NCBI RefSeq assembly: GCF_026340655.1
Contig: NZ_JAPEOZ010000001.1
Coordinates: 2,108,001 to 2,172,000, forward strand
Length of the DNA stretch: 64,000 nucleotides
Direction of reading: 5' to 3'
Origin: Streptomyces sp. NBC_01275
Lineage (GTDB): Bacteria; Actinomycetota; Actinomycetes; Streptomycetales; Streptomycetaceae
This document shows, piece after piece, positions 57,934-64,000 of this stretch. Below the pieces are notes generated by a model that saw only the letters and a list, made by a program, of their open reading frames with translations, was not told the DNA's origin and searched no databases. The translations under genes and the position numbers were made by a program. The first letter of the stretch is position 1. Every line of letters begins with the position of its first letter.

Positions 57934-58407
57934 TTACGTGGCGGCCTTGCCCGCCCCCGCCAGTGCGGCGACCCGTTCCACGCCGAACAGGTATCCCTGC
58001 ACTCCGCAGCCCGCGATGACGCCGTCGGCGCGCAGCGAGACGTACGAGTGGTGCCGGAACGACTCGCGCTGGTGGATGTTGGAGATGTGGACCTCCAGGA
58101 CGGGCAGGCCGTCGCAGGTGTTGAGCGCGTCCAGAATCGCGACCGACGTGTGCGAGTAGGCGCCCGGGTTGATCACGATGCCGCAGTGGTTCAGCCGCGC
58201 CTCGTGGATCCAGTCGACCAGTTCGCCCTCGTGGTTGGACTGCCGGAAGTCGACCGTGCCGCCGTGCGCGGCCGCCGCCTTCACGCACATCGCCTCGACG
58301 TCGGCGAGCGTGTCGGACCCGTAGATCTCCGGCTGACGCTGGCCCAGGAGGTTCAGGTTGGGGCCGTTCAGGATCATGATCGGGGCGTTGGCCAGGGTGC
58401 GGGGCAC
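57934..58407 (-). CDS. aroQ: Type II 3-dehydroquinate dehydratase
   Basis: 157 residues, the dodecameric type II enzyme of the shikimate pathway. It converts 3-dehydroquinate to 3-dehydroshikimate. Active-site regions are [17 protein letters not shown] (Arg and Tyr), [17 protein letters not shown], and [18 protein letters not shown] with the catalytic His. The start is GTG at 58405-58407 with GGAGG four bases upstream. It converges on the ABC ATPase gene and is divergent from the S66 peptidase gene. Confidence 0.95.
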   Translation of the reverse strand: MPRTLANAPIMILNGPNLNLLGQRQPEIYGSDTLADVEAMCVKAAAAHGGTVDFRQSNHEGELVDWIHEARLNHCGIVINPGAYSHTSVAILDALNTCDGLPVLEVHISNIHQRESFRHHSYVSLRADGVIAGCGVQGYLFGVERVAALAGAGKAAT

Positions 58408-58493
58408 GGTTCCTCCGGTCCGTTCGGGGGCGGCCCGTCGGGGACCGCCGCTCGGACCGGTTTATCACGGTGAAACCGCAGGGCAGCAGCCCG

Positions 58494-58499
58494 TACCCT
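58494..58499 (+). promoter_or_regulatory. Candidate -10 box, leaderless S66 peptidase gene
   Basis: TACCCT ends 6 bases before the ATG at 58506. No ribosome-binding site is visible. Confidence 0.45.
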
Positions 58500-58505
58500 C
58501 CCGGC

Positions 58506-59552
58506 ATGACCACGCCCGCCTATCCGCCCAAGCCCTCGCCCGGCGACCGCATAGCCGTCGTCTCCCCGTCCTCCGGCCTGCCCGCGCTCTTCCCGCGCCC
58601 CTACGAACTGGGCCTGCGTCGGCTGCGCGAGGAGTACGGCCTGGAACCGGTCGAGTACCCGACGACCCGCAGAATGGGCGCGACGCCGCAGGAGCGTGCG
58701 GACGACCTCCACGCCGCGTTCGCCGACCCGGACGTCAAGGCGGTCATCGCGACGATCGGCGGCGACGACCAGATCACCGTGCTGCCGCTGCTGGACCGGG
58801 AGTTGCTGCGCGCCAACCCCAAGCCGTTCTTCGGAACGAGCGACAACAGCAACCTGCTCGCGTTCCTGTACAACACCGGGATCGTCGGCTATCACGGCGC
58901 GAGCGTCATGTGCGAGCTCGGACGGCCCGTGGCCATGGCCCAGTCGACCGCCGACTCGCTGCGGGCCGCGCTCTTCACCTCGGGCGCGTACGAACTGCGG
59001 CCCGCCGGGCACTGGAACGACGTCGACCGCGACTGGGCCGACCCGGCGACCTTCGAGGCGGCCCCGGATACCCGGCCCGCCACCGGTTGGAGCTGGCTCA
59101 ACGCCGACCGCGTGGTGGAGGGCCGCAGTTGGGGCGGCAACCTGGAGATCCTCTCGTGGCTGCTGATGGCCGACCGCGAGATCGCACACGATCTGTCCGT
59201 GTACGACGGCGGCGTGCTGTTCCTGGAGACCTCGGAGGAGCTGCCCGGCGCCACGGAGGTCTTCCGGATCCTGCGCAGCATGGGCGAACGCGGTCTGCTG
59301 CGGCGCTTCCCGGCACTGCTGATGGCCCGCGCCAAGACCTGGTCCTTCGAGCACCCCAACAGCCCGGAGCAGGGCGCTCGGTACGCCGCCGAGCAGCGCG
59401 AGGCGGTGCAGCGCGCGCTACAGGCCTACGCCCCCGACACGCTGGCCGTCTTCGACGTGGACTTCGGCCACACGGACCCCCCATACGTCGTCCCGTACGG
59501 GGGCACGGTCCGCGTCGACGGTCCCGCGCGGCGTATCACCGTGACCTACTGA
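58506..59552 (+). CDS. S66 peptidase, LD-carboxypeptidase / MccF-like
   Basis: 348 residues. Family S66 cleaves the L,D bond of murein tetrapeptides (LdcA) or the acyl-amide of processed microcin C (MccF). The catalytic Ser lies in FFGTSDNSNLLAFLYN. The signature SWGGNLEILSWLL is typical, and Glu/His follow near LFLETSEE and DFGHTDPPYVVPYG. The insertion pattern and the start PGDRIAVVSPSSG fit the MccF-like branch. The open frame extends upstream to a non-canonical start at 58470, but a TACCCT box at 58494 favours the ATG at 58506. Confidence 0.88.
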   Translation: MTTPAYPPKPSPGDRIAVVSPSSGLPALFPRPYELGLRRLREEYGLEPVEYPTTRRMGATPQERADDLHAAFADPDVKAVIATIGGDDQITVLPLLDRELLRANPKPFFGTSDNSNLLAFLYNTGIVGYHGASVMCELGRPVAMAQSTADSLRAALFTSGAYELRPAGHWNDVDRDWADPATFEAAPDTRPATGWSWLNADRVVEGRSWGGNLEILSWLLMADREIAHDLSVYDGGVLFLETSEELPGATEVFRILRSMGERGLLRRFPALLMARAKTWSFEHPNSPEQGARYAAEQREAVQRALQAYAPDTLAVFDVDFGHTDPPYVVPYGGTVRVDGPARRITVTY

Positions 59553-59614
59553 GGCCCGGCGAAGCCCGCTGAGGCCCCTTGCGGCGGGCCGCGCTCCCGC
59601 GCGCCCCCGTAACT

Positions 59615-59627
59615 CACGGTCACCGTG
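59615..59627. promoter_or_regulatory. 13-bp palindrome before the MFS gene
   Basis: CACGGT at 59615-59620 and ACCGTG at 59622-59627 are separated by one base, 15 bp before the MFS start. This is an operator candidate only. Confidence 0.35.
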
Positions 59628-59642
59628 GGTAGTTGACGCGGC

Positions 59643-60947
59643 ATGCACGACGTACGCACCGTAAGGGCGCCCTCCATGCCGCGGCTCGCGGCCGCCTCGC
59701 TCGCCGGGACGGCCATCGAGTTCTACGACTTCTTCGTCTACGGGACCGCGGCCGCGCTGATCCTGGGGCCGCTGTTCTTCCCGACGTTCTCGCCGCTGGC
59801 GGGGACCCTGGCCGCGTTCGCGACGTTCGGCGTGGGCTTCGTCGCGCGGCCGCTGGGATCGGTGCTGTTCGGGCACATCGGGGACCGGCACGGACGCCGG
59901 CCGGTCCTGGTCGTCTCCCTGCTGGTGACCGGCGCCTCGACGGTCGCGGTCGGCTGCGTGCCGACGTACGACAGGATCGGTGTGGCCGCGCCCCTGCTCC
60001 TGCTCGTCCTGCGGTTTCTGCAGGGGTTGGGGCTCGGCGGGGAGTGGGGCGGGGCGGTACTGCTCACCGCCGAGCACGCGCCCGCCGAACGGCGCGGGCT
60101 GTGGTCGAGTTTTCCGCAGGTCGGACCCGCGGTGGGGTTCGTGCTCGCCAACGGGGTGGTGCTGGTGCTGTCGGCGACGCTGACCGAGGCGCAGTTCGCT
60201 CAGTGGGGGTGGCGGGTGCCGTTCTGGGCGGCCGGGATCCTCGCCGTGCTCGGGCTGTGGCTCAGGTCGTCGCTCCCGGAGAGCCCCCGGTTCCTGGAGA
60301 TCGACGACCGCGCGCGCGTGCCGCTCGCCGAGGTCGCGCGCGACCACTGGCGGCTGGTCCTGCTGACCGCCGGCGCGCTCTCCGTCGGCTACGCGATCTT
60401 CTACGCCGTGACGACCTGGTCCCTGGCGTACGGGACGGAGCGGCTCGGGGTGAGCCGTACCGTCATGCTGACCTGCATCATGGCGGCCGTGGTGGTGAAG
60501 GGCTCGCTGACGCCGCTGGCGGCGATGCTCGGCGACCGTTTCGGCCGGCGCCCGCTGTGTCTCGTCGGATGCGCGGCGGCCGCGCTGTGGATGTTCCCGA
60601 TGGTGGCGCTCCTGGCGACCGGTGCTCCGCTGCCGATGTTCCTCGGTTTCCTTGGCGCGCTGGTCGCCTTCGTGACGATGTTCGCCGTGATCGCGGCGTA
60701 TCTGCCGGAGCTGTACGAGCCGCGCGTGCGCTGCACCGGGGCGGCGGTCGGCTACAACCTCGGCGGTGTCCTCGGGGGCGCGCTCACGCCGATCGTGGCG
60801 ACGGCCCTCGCGGAGCGCTCGGGGCGTGTCCCGTGGGGGGTGGGCGCGTATCTGACGGGGATCGCGCTGCTCAGCCTGGGCTGCTTCGCGCTGCTGCCGG
60901 AGACGCGGCCGGCGCCGGTGGCCACGGCTCAGCCCGCTATGGATTGA
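59643..60947 (+). CDS. MFS metabolite:H+ symporter (MHS family)
   Basis: 434 residues with about 12 transmembrane segments. The N-terminal GTAIEFYDFFVYGTAAALI and FGHIGDRHGRRPVLVVSLLV are characteristic of the MHS branch (proline/betaine, shikimate, citrate symporters). LGLGGEWGGAVLLTAEHAP is a second family signature. The substrate cannot be fixed, but shikimate or quinate is worth considering because aroQ is 1.2 kb away. ATG at 59643 lacks a clear ribosome-binding site. Its last 11 bases overlap the convergent antiporter gene. Confidence 0.92.
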   Translation: MHDVRTVRAPSMPRLAAASLAGTAIEFYDFFVYGTAAALILGPLFFPTFSPLAGTLAAFATFGVGFVARPLGSVLFGHIGDRHGRRPVLVVSLLVTGASTVAVGCVPTYDRIGVAAPLLLLVLRFLQGLGLGGEWGGAVLLTAEHAPAERRGLWSSFPQVGPAVGFVLANGVVLVLSATLTEAQFAQWGWRVPFWAAGILAVLGLWLRSSLPESPRFLEIDDRARVPLAEVARDHWRLVLLTAGALSVGYAIFYAVTTWSLAYGTERLGVSRTVMLTCIMAAVVVKGSLTPLAAMLGDRFGRRPLCLVGCAAAALWMFPMVALLATGAPLPMFLGFLGALVAFVTMFAVIAAYLPELYEPRVRCTGAAVGYNLGGVLGGALTPIVATALAERSGRVPWGVGAYLTGIALLSLGCFALLPETRPAPVATAQPAMD

Positions 60948-62037
60948 TCGCCAGCTCCAGATACGCCGCGAACAGCACGAGATGCACGCCGCCCTGCAAC
61001 GGCGTCGCCCGGCCCGGCACCACCGTCAGCGAGCTCACCACGACGGTCAGCGCGAGCAGCACCATGTGGGTGGCGCCGAGACCGAGGACGAGCGGTCCGG
61101 AGAGCCAGACGGAGGCGAGGGCGACCGCCGGGATGGTCAGGCCGATGCTGGCCATCGCCGAGCCGAGCGCGAGGTTGAGGCTGGTCTGCACCCGGTCGCG
61201 GCGGGCGGAGCGCAGCGCGGCGATCGTCTCGGGGAGCAGCACGAGCAGCGCGATGATCACACCGACGACGGCAGGGTGCAGGCCGGCCGCCTCGACTCCG
61301 GACTCGATCGTGGGCGAGACCCCCTTGGCGAGTCCCACCACGCCGATCAGGGCCACTCCGAGCAGCCCGAGGCTGATCAGGGCGGTCCGGGAGGCGGGCG
61401 CGTCGGCGTGGTCGTCCGCGGTGATCACGTCGCCCTGCCGGGTGATCGGCAGGAAGTAGTCGCGGTGCCGGATGGTCTGGGTCGCCACGAACAGGCCGTA
61501 CAGAATGAGCGAGGACAGTGCGGCGAAGGTGAGCTGGACGGTGGAGAACTCCGGGCCCGGTTTGCTGGTGGTGAAGGTCGGCAGGACCAGGCTGAGCGTG
61601 GCGAGGGTCGCGACGGTCGCGAGCGCGGCGCCGGTGCCCTCGGGGTTGAAGATCGCCGTGCCGTGGCGCAGGGAGGCGACCAGGAGGCTCAGGCCGACGA
61701 TGCCGTTGCAGGTGATCATCACGGCCGCGAAGACCGTGTCCCTGGCCAGCGTCGAGCTCTTGTCGCCGCCGTCCGCCATCAGGGTGACGATCAGGGCGAC
61801 CTCGATGATCGTCACGGCGACCGCTAAGACGAGGGAGCCGAAGGGCTCGCCGACCCGGTGGGCGACGACCTCGGCGTGGTGCACGGCGGCCAGGACGGCT
61901 CCGGCGAGGACCACGGTCACCAGCGCGACGACCGCCGCGGGCAGGTCGCGGCCCCAGGTCAGGGCCAGCAGGACGATCGCGAGCACCGGCACGAGGGACG
62001 TCCACCGGCTTGTGAGCGACCTGAGCCGAGCGATCAT
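60937..62037 (-). CDS. Calcium/proton antiporter (ChaA-type)
   Basis: 366 residues with about 11 hydrophobic segments in two repeats. Motif one is LVLAVAVTIIEVALIVTLM followed by DTVFAAVMITCNGIVGLSLL. Motif two is ALLVLLPETIAALRSARR and SLNLALGSAMASIGLTIPA. These are the two Glu-containing alpha-repeats of the CaCA superfamily; length and order match ChaA/CAX. It exports Ca2+ or Na+ in exchange for protons. ATG at 62035-62037. The gene converges on, and overlaps by 11 bp, the MFS gene. Confidence 0.9.
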   Translation of the reverse strand: MIARLRSLTSRWTSLVPVLAIVLLALTWGRDLPAAVVALVTVVLAGAVLAAVHHAEVVAHRVGEPFGSLVLAVAVTIIEVALIVTLMADGGDKSSTLARDTVFAAVMITCNGIVGLSLLVASLRHGTAIFNPEGTGAALATVATLATLSLVLPTFTTSKPGPEFSTVQLTFAALSSLILYGLFVATQTIRHRDYFLPITRQGDVITADDHADAPASRTALISLGLLGVALIGVVGLAKGVSPTIESGVEAAGLHPAVVGVIIALLVLLPETIAALRSARRDRVQTSLNLALGSAMASIGLTIPAVALASVWLSGPLVLGLGATHMVLLALTVVVSSLTVVPGRATPLQGGVHLVLFAAYLELAINP

Positions 62038-62091
62038 GGAGCCGATCGTCGCAGAGCCGCAGGGGCTTCGCATTCCGGCCTCGTACGAGCG

Positions 62092-62125
62092 GCAGGGGGC
62101 CCGGCGTCGGGCGCGGGCCCCCTGC
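62092..62125 (-). terminator. Terminator downstream of the ABM-like gene
   Basis: A perfect 12-bp stem (62092-62103 with 62114-62125, 10-base loop) begins 14 bp after the stop of the 104-residue gene. Confidence 0.85.
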
Positions 62126-62138
62126 ACGCCCGGCGTGG

Positions 62139-62453
62139 TTACGTGAAGTCGGCCGTGTCCTCGACGTCGCAGTCGGTGAAGGTCGGGGGCTTGGTGCAGA
62201 GCGCGGCCATCTGTTGCGCGAACTTGCTCGTCTCCGGGGCTTCGCTGTTGCGCATGGCGGTCTCGTGGGACTCGAACTCGATCACCACGAGGTAGCGGTT
62301 CGGCTGATTCCTGTCCTTGAGGACGAGGCGGCGCGCGGGGCCGTCGGCACTGTCCTTGAGGCCCTGCTCCCCTGCCTCGGCCAAGGCCCGCATCTCGTCG
62401 ATGCGGTCGGTCTCGAACTCGACGATCTGTACGAACCGCTGCGGTGTGCCCAT
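62139..62453 (-). CDS. Small dimeric alpha/beta-barrel (ABM-like) protein
   Basis: 104 residues. RFVQIVEFETDRIDEMRALA, the RRLVLKDRNQPNRYLVVIEF core and FESHETAMRNSEAPETSKFA match the ferredoxin-like dimeric alpha/beta-barrel fold of antibiotic-biosynthesis monooxygenase-type proteins. Many such proteins have no proven catalysis. ATG at 62451-62453 has GGAGG four bases upstream. It lies between terC and the antiporter gene, each with its own terminator, so it is monocistronic. Confidence 0.8.
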   Translation of the reverse strand: MGTPQRFVQIVEFETDRIDEMRALAEAGEQGLKDSADGPARRLVLKDRNQPNRYLVVIEFESHETAMRNSEAPETSKFAQQMAALCTKPPTFTDCDVEDTADFT

Positions 62454-62511
62454 GGTGCCTCCACCCGGATCCGGCGTCCCCGGGTGGAAACGCCCGGTGT
62501 CCAACGAAGCA

Positions 62512-62552
62512 CCGGGAGCGGTGGTCGGCAATTCACCGCGCACCGCTCCCGG
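62512..62552 (-). terminator. Terminator downstream of terC
   Basis: A perfect 12-bp stem (62512-62523 with 62541-62552, 17-base loop) begins 28 bp after the terC stop. Confidence 0.85.
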
Positions 62553-62579
62553 GGGTGGTTGTTCCTACGTCGTCCGTGG

Positions 62580-63581
62580 TCAGGCCTCGATGCTGTCCTT
62601 CGGAGCGCCTTCGCTCGCCGACTGCGCCGCCTCGGCCGCCGCCTGCTTCTTGGACGCCCACAGGCTGGTGATCGTGGTGACGATCAGGACGGCGCAGATC
62701 ACGCCGAGGGAGACCGGGATGCTGATCTCGGGGACATGGACCCCGGACTCGTGCATCGCGTGCAGCACCAGCTTCACGCCGATGAAGCCCAGGATGATCG
62801 ACAGGCCGTAGCTGAGGTGGACCAGCTTCCTCAGCAGACCGCCGATGAGGAAGTACAGCTGCCGGAGGCCCATGAGGGCGAACGCGTTGGCCGTGAAGAC
62901 GATGTACGGGTCCTGCGTGAGGCCGAAGATCGCGGGGATGGAGTCGAGGGCGAAGAGCACGTCGGTGGTGCCGATCGCGAGCATGACGACCAGCATCGGG
63001 GTCATGACCCGCTTGCCGTTCTGCTCGATCCACAGCTTGGTGCCGTGGTAGCGGTCGGCGACACCGAAGCGGCGCTCTGCCGCCTTGAGCAGCTTGTTCT
63101 CCTCGAACTCCTCGTCCTCGTCGTCGGCCCGGGCCTCCTGGATGAGCTTCCAGGCGGTCCAGATCAGGAACGCGCCGAAGAGGTAGAAGACCCATGCGAA
63201 GCTGGCGAGGATCGCGGCGCCCGCGGCGATGAAGATTGCCCGCAGGACCAGGGCTATGAGGACGCCGACGAGCAGGACCCGCTGCTGGTACTGCGACGGG
63301 ACCGCGAACTTCGCCATGATCAGGACGAAGACGAAGAGATTGTCGACGCTGAGCGACTTCTCGGTGATGAAGCCGGCGAAGAACTCTCCGCCCGCCTCAC
63401 CGCTGCCGAAGACGAGCAGCCCGAGCCCGAAGAGCCCGGCGAGGGCGATCCAGACGACGGTCCAGATGCCGGCTTCCTTGATCGACACGTCGTGCGGCTT
63501 ACGGCCGATGAAGAAATCGACCGCGATGAGGGCGGCAAGGCCCACGATGGTGAGGACCCATAGGGTCACGGAAACATTCAC
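62580..63581 (-). CDS. TerC-family integral membrane protein, probable manganese exporter
   Basis: 333 residues, seven to nine hydrophobic segments. EKSLSVDNLFVFVLIMAKF and LAIGTTDVLFALDSIPAIFG are the two Asp-containing motifs of the TerC/Alx family, and ANAFALMGLRQLYFLIGGLL is typical. Alx/MeeF-type TerC proteins export Mn2+ and load Mn into secreted enzymes. A charged loop (DDEDEEFEENK) lies in the middle. The GTG at 63579-63581 has GGAGG four bases upstream. That site is complementary to the 3' strand of the upstream riboswitch, so translation is probably controlled by manganese. Confidence 0.93.
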   Translation of the reverse strand: MNVSVTLWVLTIVGLAALIAVDFFIGRKPHDVSIKEAGIWTVVWIALAGLFGLGLLVFGSGEAGGEFFAGFITEKSLSVDNLFVFVLIMAKFAVPSQYQQRVLLVGVLIALVLRAIFIAAGAAILASFAWVFYLFGAFLIWTAWKLIQEARADDEDEEFEENKLLKAAERRFGVADRYHGTKLWIEQNGKRVMTPMLVVMLAIGTTDVLFALDSIPAIFGLTQDPYIVFTANAFALMGLRQLYFLIGGLLRKLVHLSYGLSIILGFIGVKLVLHAMHESGVHVPEISIPVSLGVICAVLIVTTITSLWASKKQAAAEAAQSASEGAPKDSIEA

Positions 63582-63585
63582 TGCG

Positions 63586-63757
63586 CCTCCGGCAGTACGT
63601 AACGGCAAGTGACCAGCGTCGTCGCGCTGCCGGAGGTCTCTTCCACCCCGGGCCCCGGCGCGCGGGAAGCGCGTGGAGCCACACGGGCCGACGCCCCGGG
63701 ATCAGGCCTGATCCGTATTGACGGGTACGCCGCACAGACAGGGAGTACTCCCCTCCG
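63586..63757 (-). promoter_or_regulatory. yybP-ykoY manganese riboswitch with ribosome-binding-site switch
   Basis: On the minus strand P1 pairs CGGAGG (63757-63752) with CCTCCG (63636-63631). The core holds the conserved GGGGAGTAC (63753-63745), GTCAATACG (63722-63714) and AGACCTCCG (63639-63631), matching the Mn2+-sensing yybP-ykoY class as I know it. The 3' P1 strand CCTCCGGCAG (63636-63627) is also perfectly complementary over 10 bases to CTGCCGGAGG (63595-63586), which contains the terC ribosome-binding site. P1 and the sequestering helix exclude each other, so Mn2+ should free the site and turn translation on. Confidence 0.88.
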
Positions 63758-63765
63758 TACGAATG

Positions 63766-63795
63766 ACAGTACCCCAATCACCAAGGAAAGGTAAA
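63766..63795 (-). promoter_or_regulatory. Promoter of the terC riboswitch transcript
   Basis: On the minus strand a TTTACC -35 (63795-63790) and a TACTGT -10 (63771-63766) are 18 bases apart. The start would fall just before the riboswitch P1. The CTTTACC motif recurs nearby at 63856-63850 and in TTTTACC near 63806, which may mark regulator sites. Confidence 0.6.
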
Positions 63796-63869
63796 GCGAT
63801 TGGTAAAAGAAAGACCAAACTTGCAGGTCAGATGGCTTTACGTGTGCTTGGTAAAGTCGTTGGCGTGGG

Positions 63870-64000
63870 TCACTGGGGCCAGGAGCGGCGGGCCGCGGCG
63901 ACCTGGGCGAGGACCTGCTGGAGCACCTCGCTGCCGGGCGGCACGAGCGACGGCTCGTACGTCCAGGCGTGCCCCACCCACGGGTCGGCAAGGTGGTCGT
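63870..64000 (-). CDS. Unknown protein, C-terminal fragment
   Basis: A minus-strand frame is open from the right edge (64000) to TGA at 63870-63872 and encodes at least 43 residues. Visible text includes DHLADPWVGHAWTYEP and ends LAQVAAARRSWPQ. Third positions are GC-rich, as in real genes here. Nothing recognisable is seen, so I give no function. It would be the gene upstream of terC, separated by the terC promoter and a 75-bp AT-richer stretch. Confidence 0.55.
   Translation of the reverse strand, partial: DHLADPWVGHAWTYEPSLVPPGSEVLQQVLAQVAAARRSWPQ

Noticed and set aside
57913..57938. Hairpin (CGTAAGC/GCTTACG) between the ABC ATPase and aroQ as a terminator
   Set aside because: Only 7 bp with a 12-base loop, and it overlaps the aroQ stop. 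Too weak to list as a feature.

Overview
The window reads as a stretch of a Streptomyces core chromosome. GC content is very high, third codon positions are nearly all G or C, and GTG starts are common. Marker genes are actinobacterial: whiA, a mycothiol-dependent-enzyme-type protein, an RbpA paralogue, OpcA beside Zwf, and a sufRBD-CSU operon. As far as I remember, the gene order follows the S. coelicolor region from dapD through suf, ctaB-tkt-tal-zwf, gap-pgk-tpi, whiA-uvrC and uvrA. I see no rRNA, tRNA, CRISPR array, prophage or insertion sequence.

Layout. (1) 1-3.7 kb: the tail of a UvrD/HelR-like helicase, dapD, a TetR-SMR efflux pair and a secreted AbfB-domain protein. (2) 3.7-10.3 kb: the iron-sulfur assembly operon sufR-sufB-sufD-Rieske-sufC-sufS-sufU-sufT on the minus strand, with a SufR-type box and an iron-box-like sequence at its head. 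(3) 10.4-20.6 kb: an AAC(3)-family acetyltransferase, an ABC-2 exporter carrying a tiny inserted cistron, a glycogen-debranching-like enzyme, a glycosyltransferase, a large membrane-anchored NB-ARC/TPR STAND ATPase and ctaA. (4) 20.6-23.3 kb: an amidohydrolase, a small conserved protein and ctaB. (5) 23.7-30.4 kb: pentose-phosphate operon tkt-tal-zwf-opcA-pgl. (6) 30.5-37.6 kb: a membrane protein, pgi, an RbpA paralogue, then pgk-tpiA-secG and monocistronic gap. (7) 37.8-40.8 kb: a secreted M14 carboxypeptidase. (8) 40.9-46.1 kb: the translationally coupled uvrC-rapZ-yvcK-whiA operon. (9) 46.4-54.9 kb: an HTH regulator, a PfkB kinase, an XRE/YceI pair, uvrA, a DinB-like protein and a metallo-beta-lactamase-fold hydrolase. 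(10) 55.3-64 kb: an amino-acid ABC importer, aroQ, an S66 peptidase, an MFS symporter, a Ca2+/H+ antiporter, a small ABM-like protein, and a TerC transporter behind a yybP-ykoY manganese riboswitch. A truncated unknown gene closes the window.

Together the genes supply glycolysis and the oxidative pentose-phosphate pathway, heme A for cytochrome oxidase, Fe-S clusters, nucleotide excision repair and sporulation control. Many adjacent genes are joined by ATGA or GTGA overlaps. Nine genes have a TAnnnT box 6-8 bases before the start codon and no ribosome-binding site, which suggests leaderless mRNAs.

The less ordinary items are: the riboswitch upstream of terC with a visible ribosome-binding-site switch; a 92-bp duplication that created a 31-codon cistron between two ABC genes while keeping both ATGA junctions; a STAND ATPase with an (Arg-Asp/Asn-x) repeat before its membrane hairpin; a 114-bp inverted-repeat element upstream of dapD; and several short tandem repeats of 6, 7, 9, 15, 16 and 27 bp.
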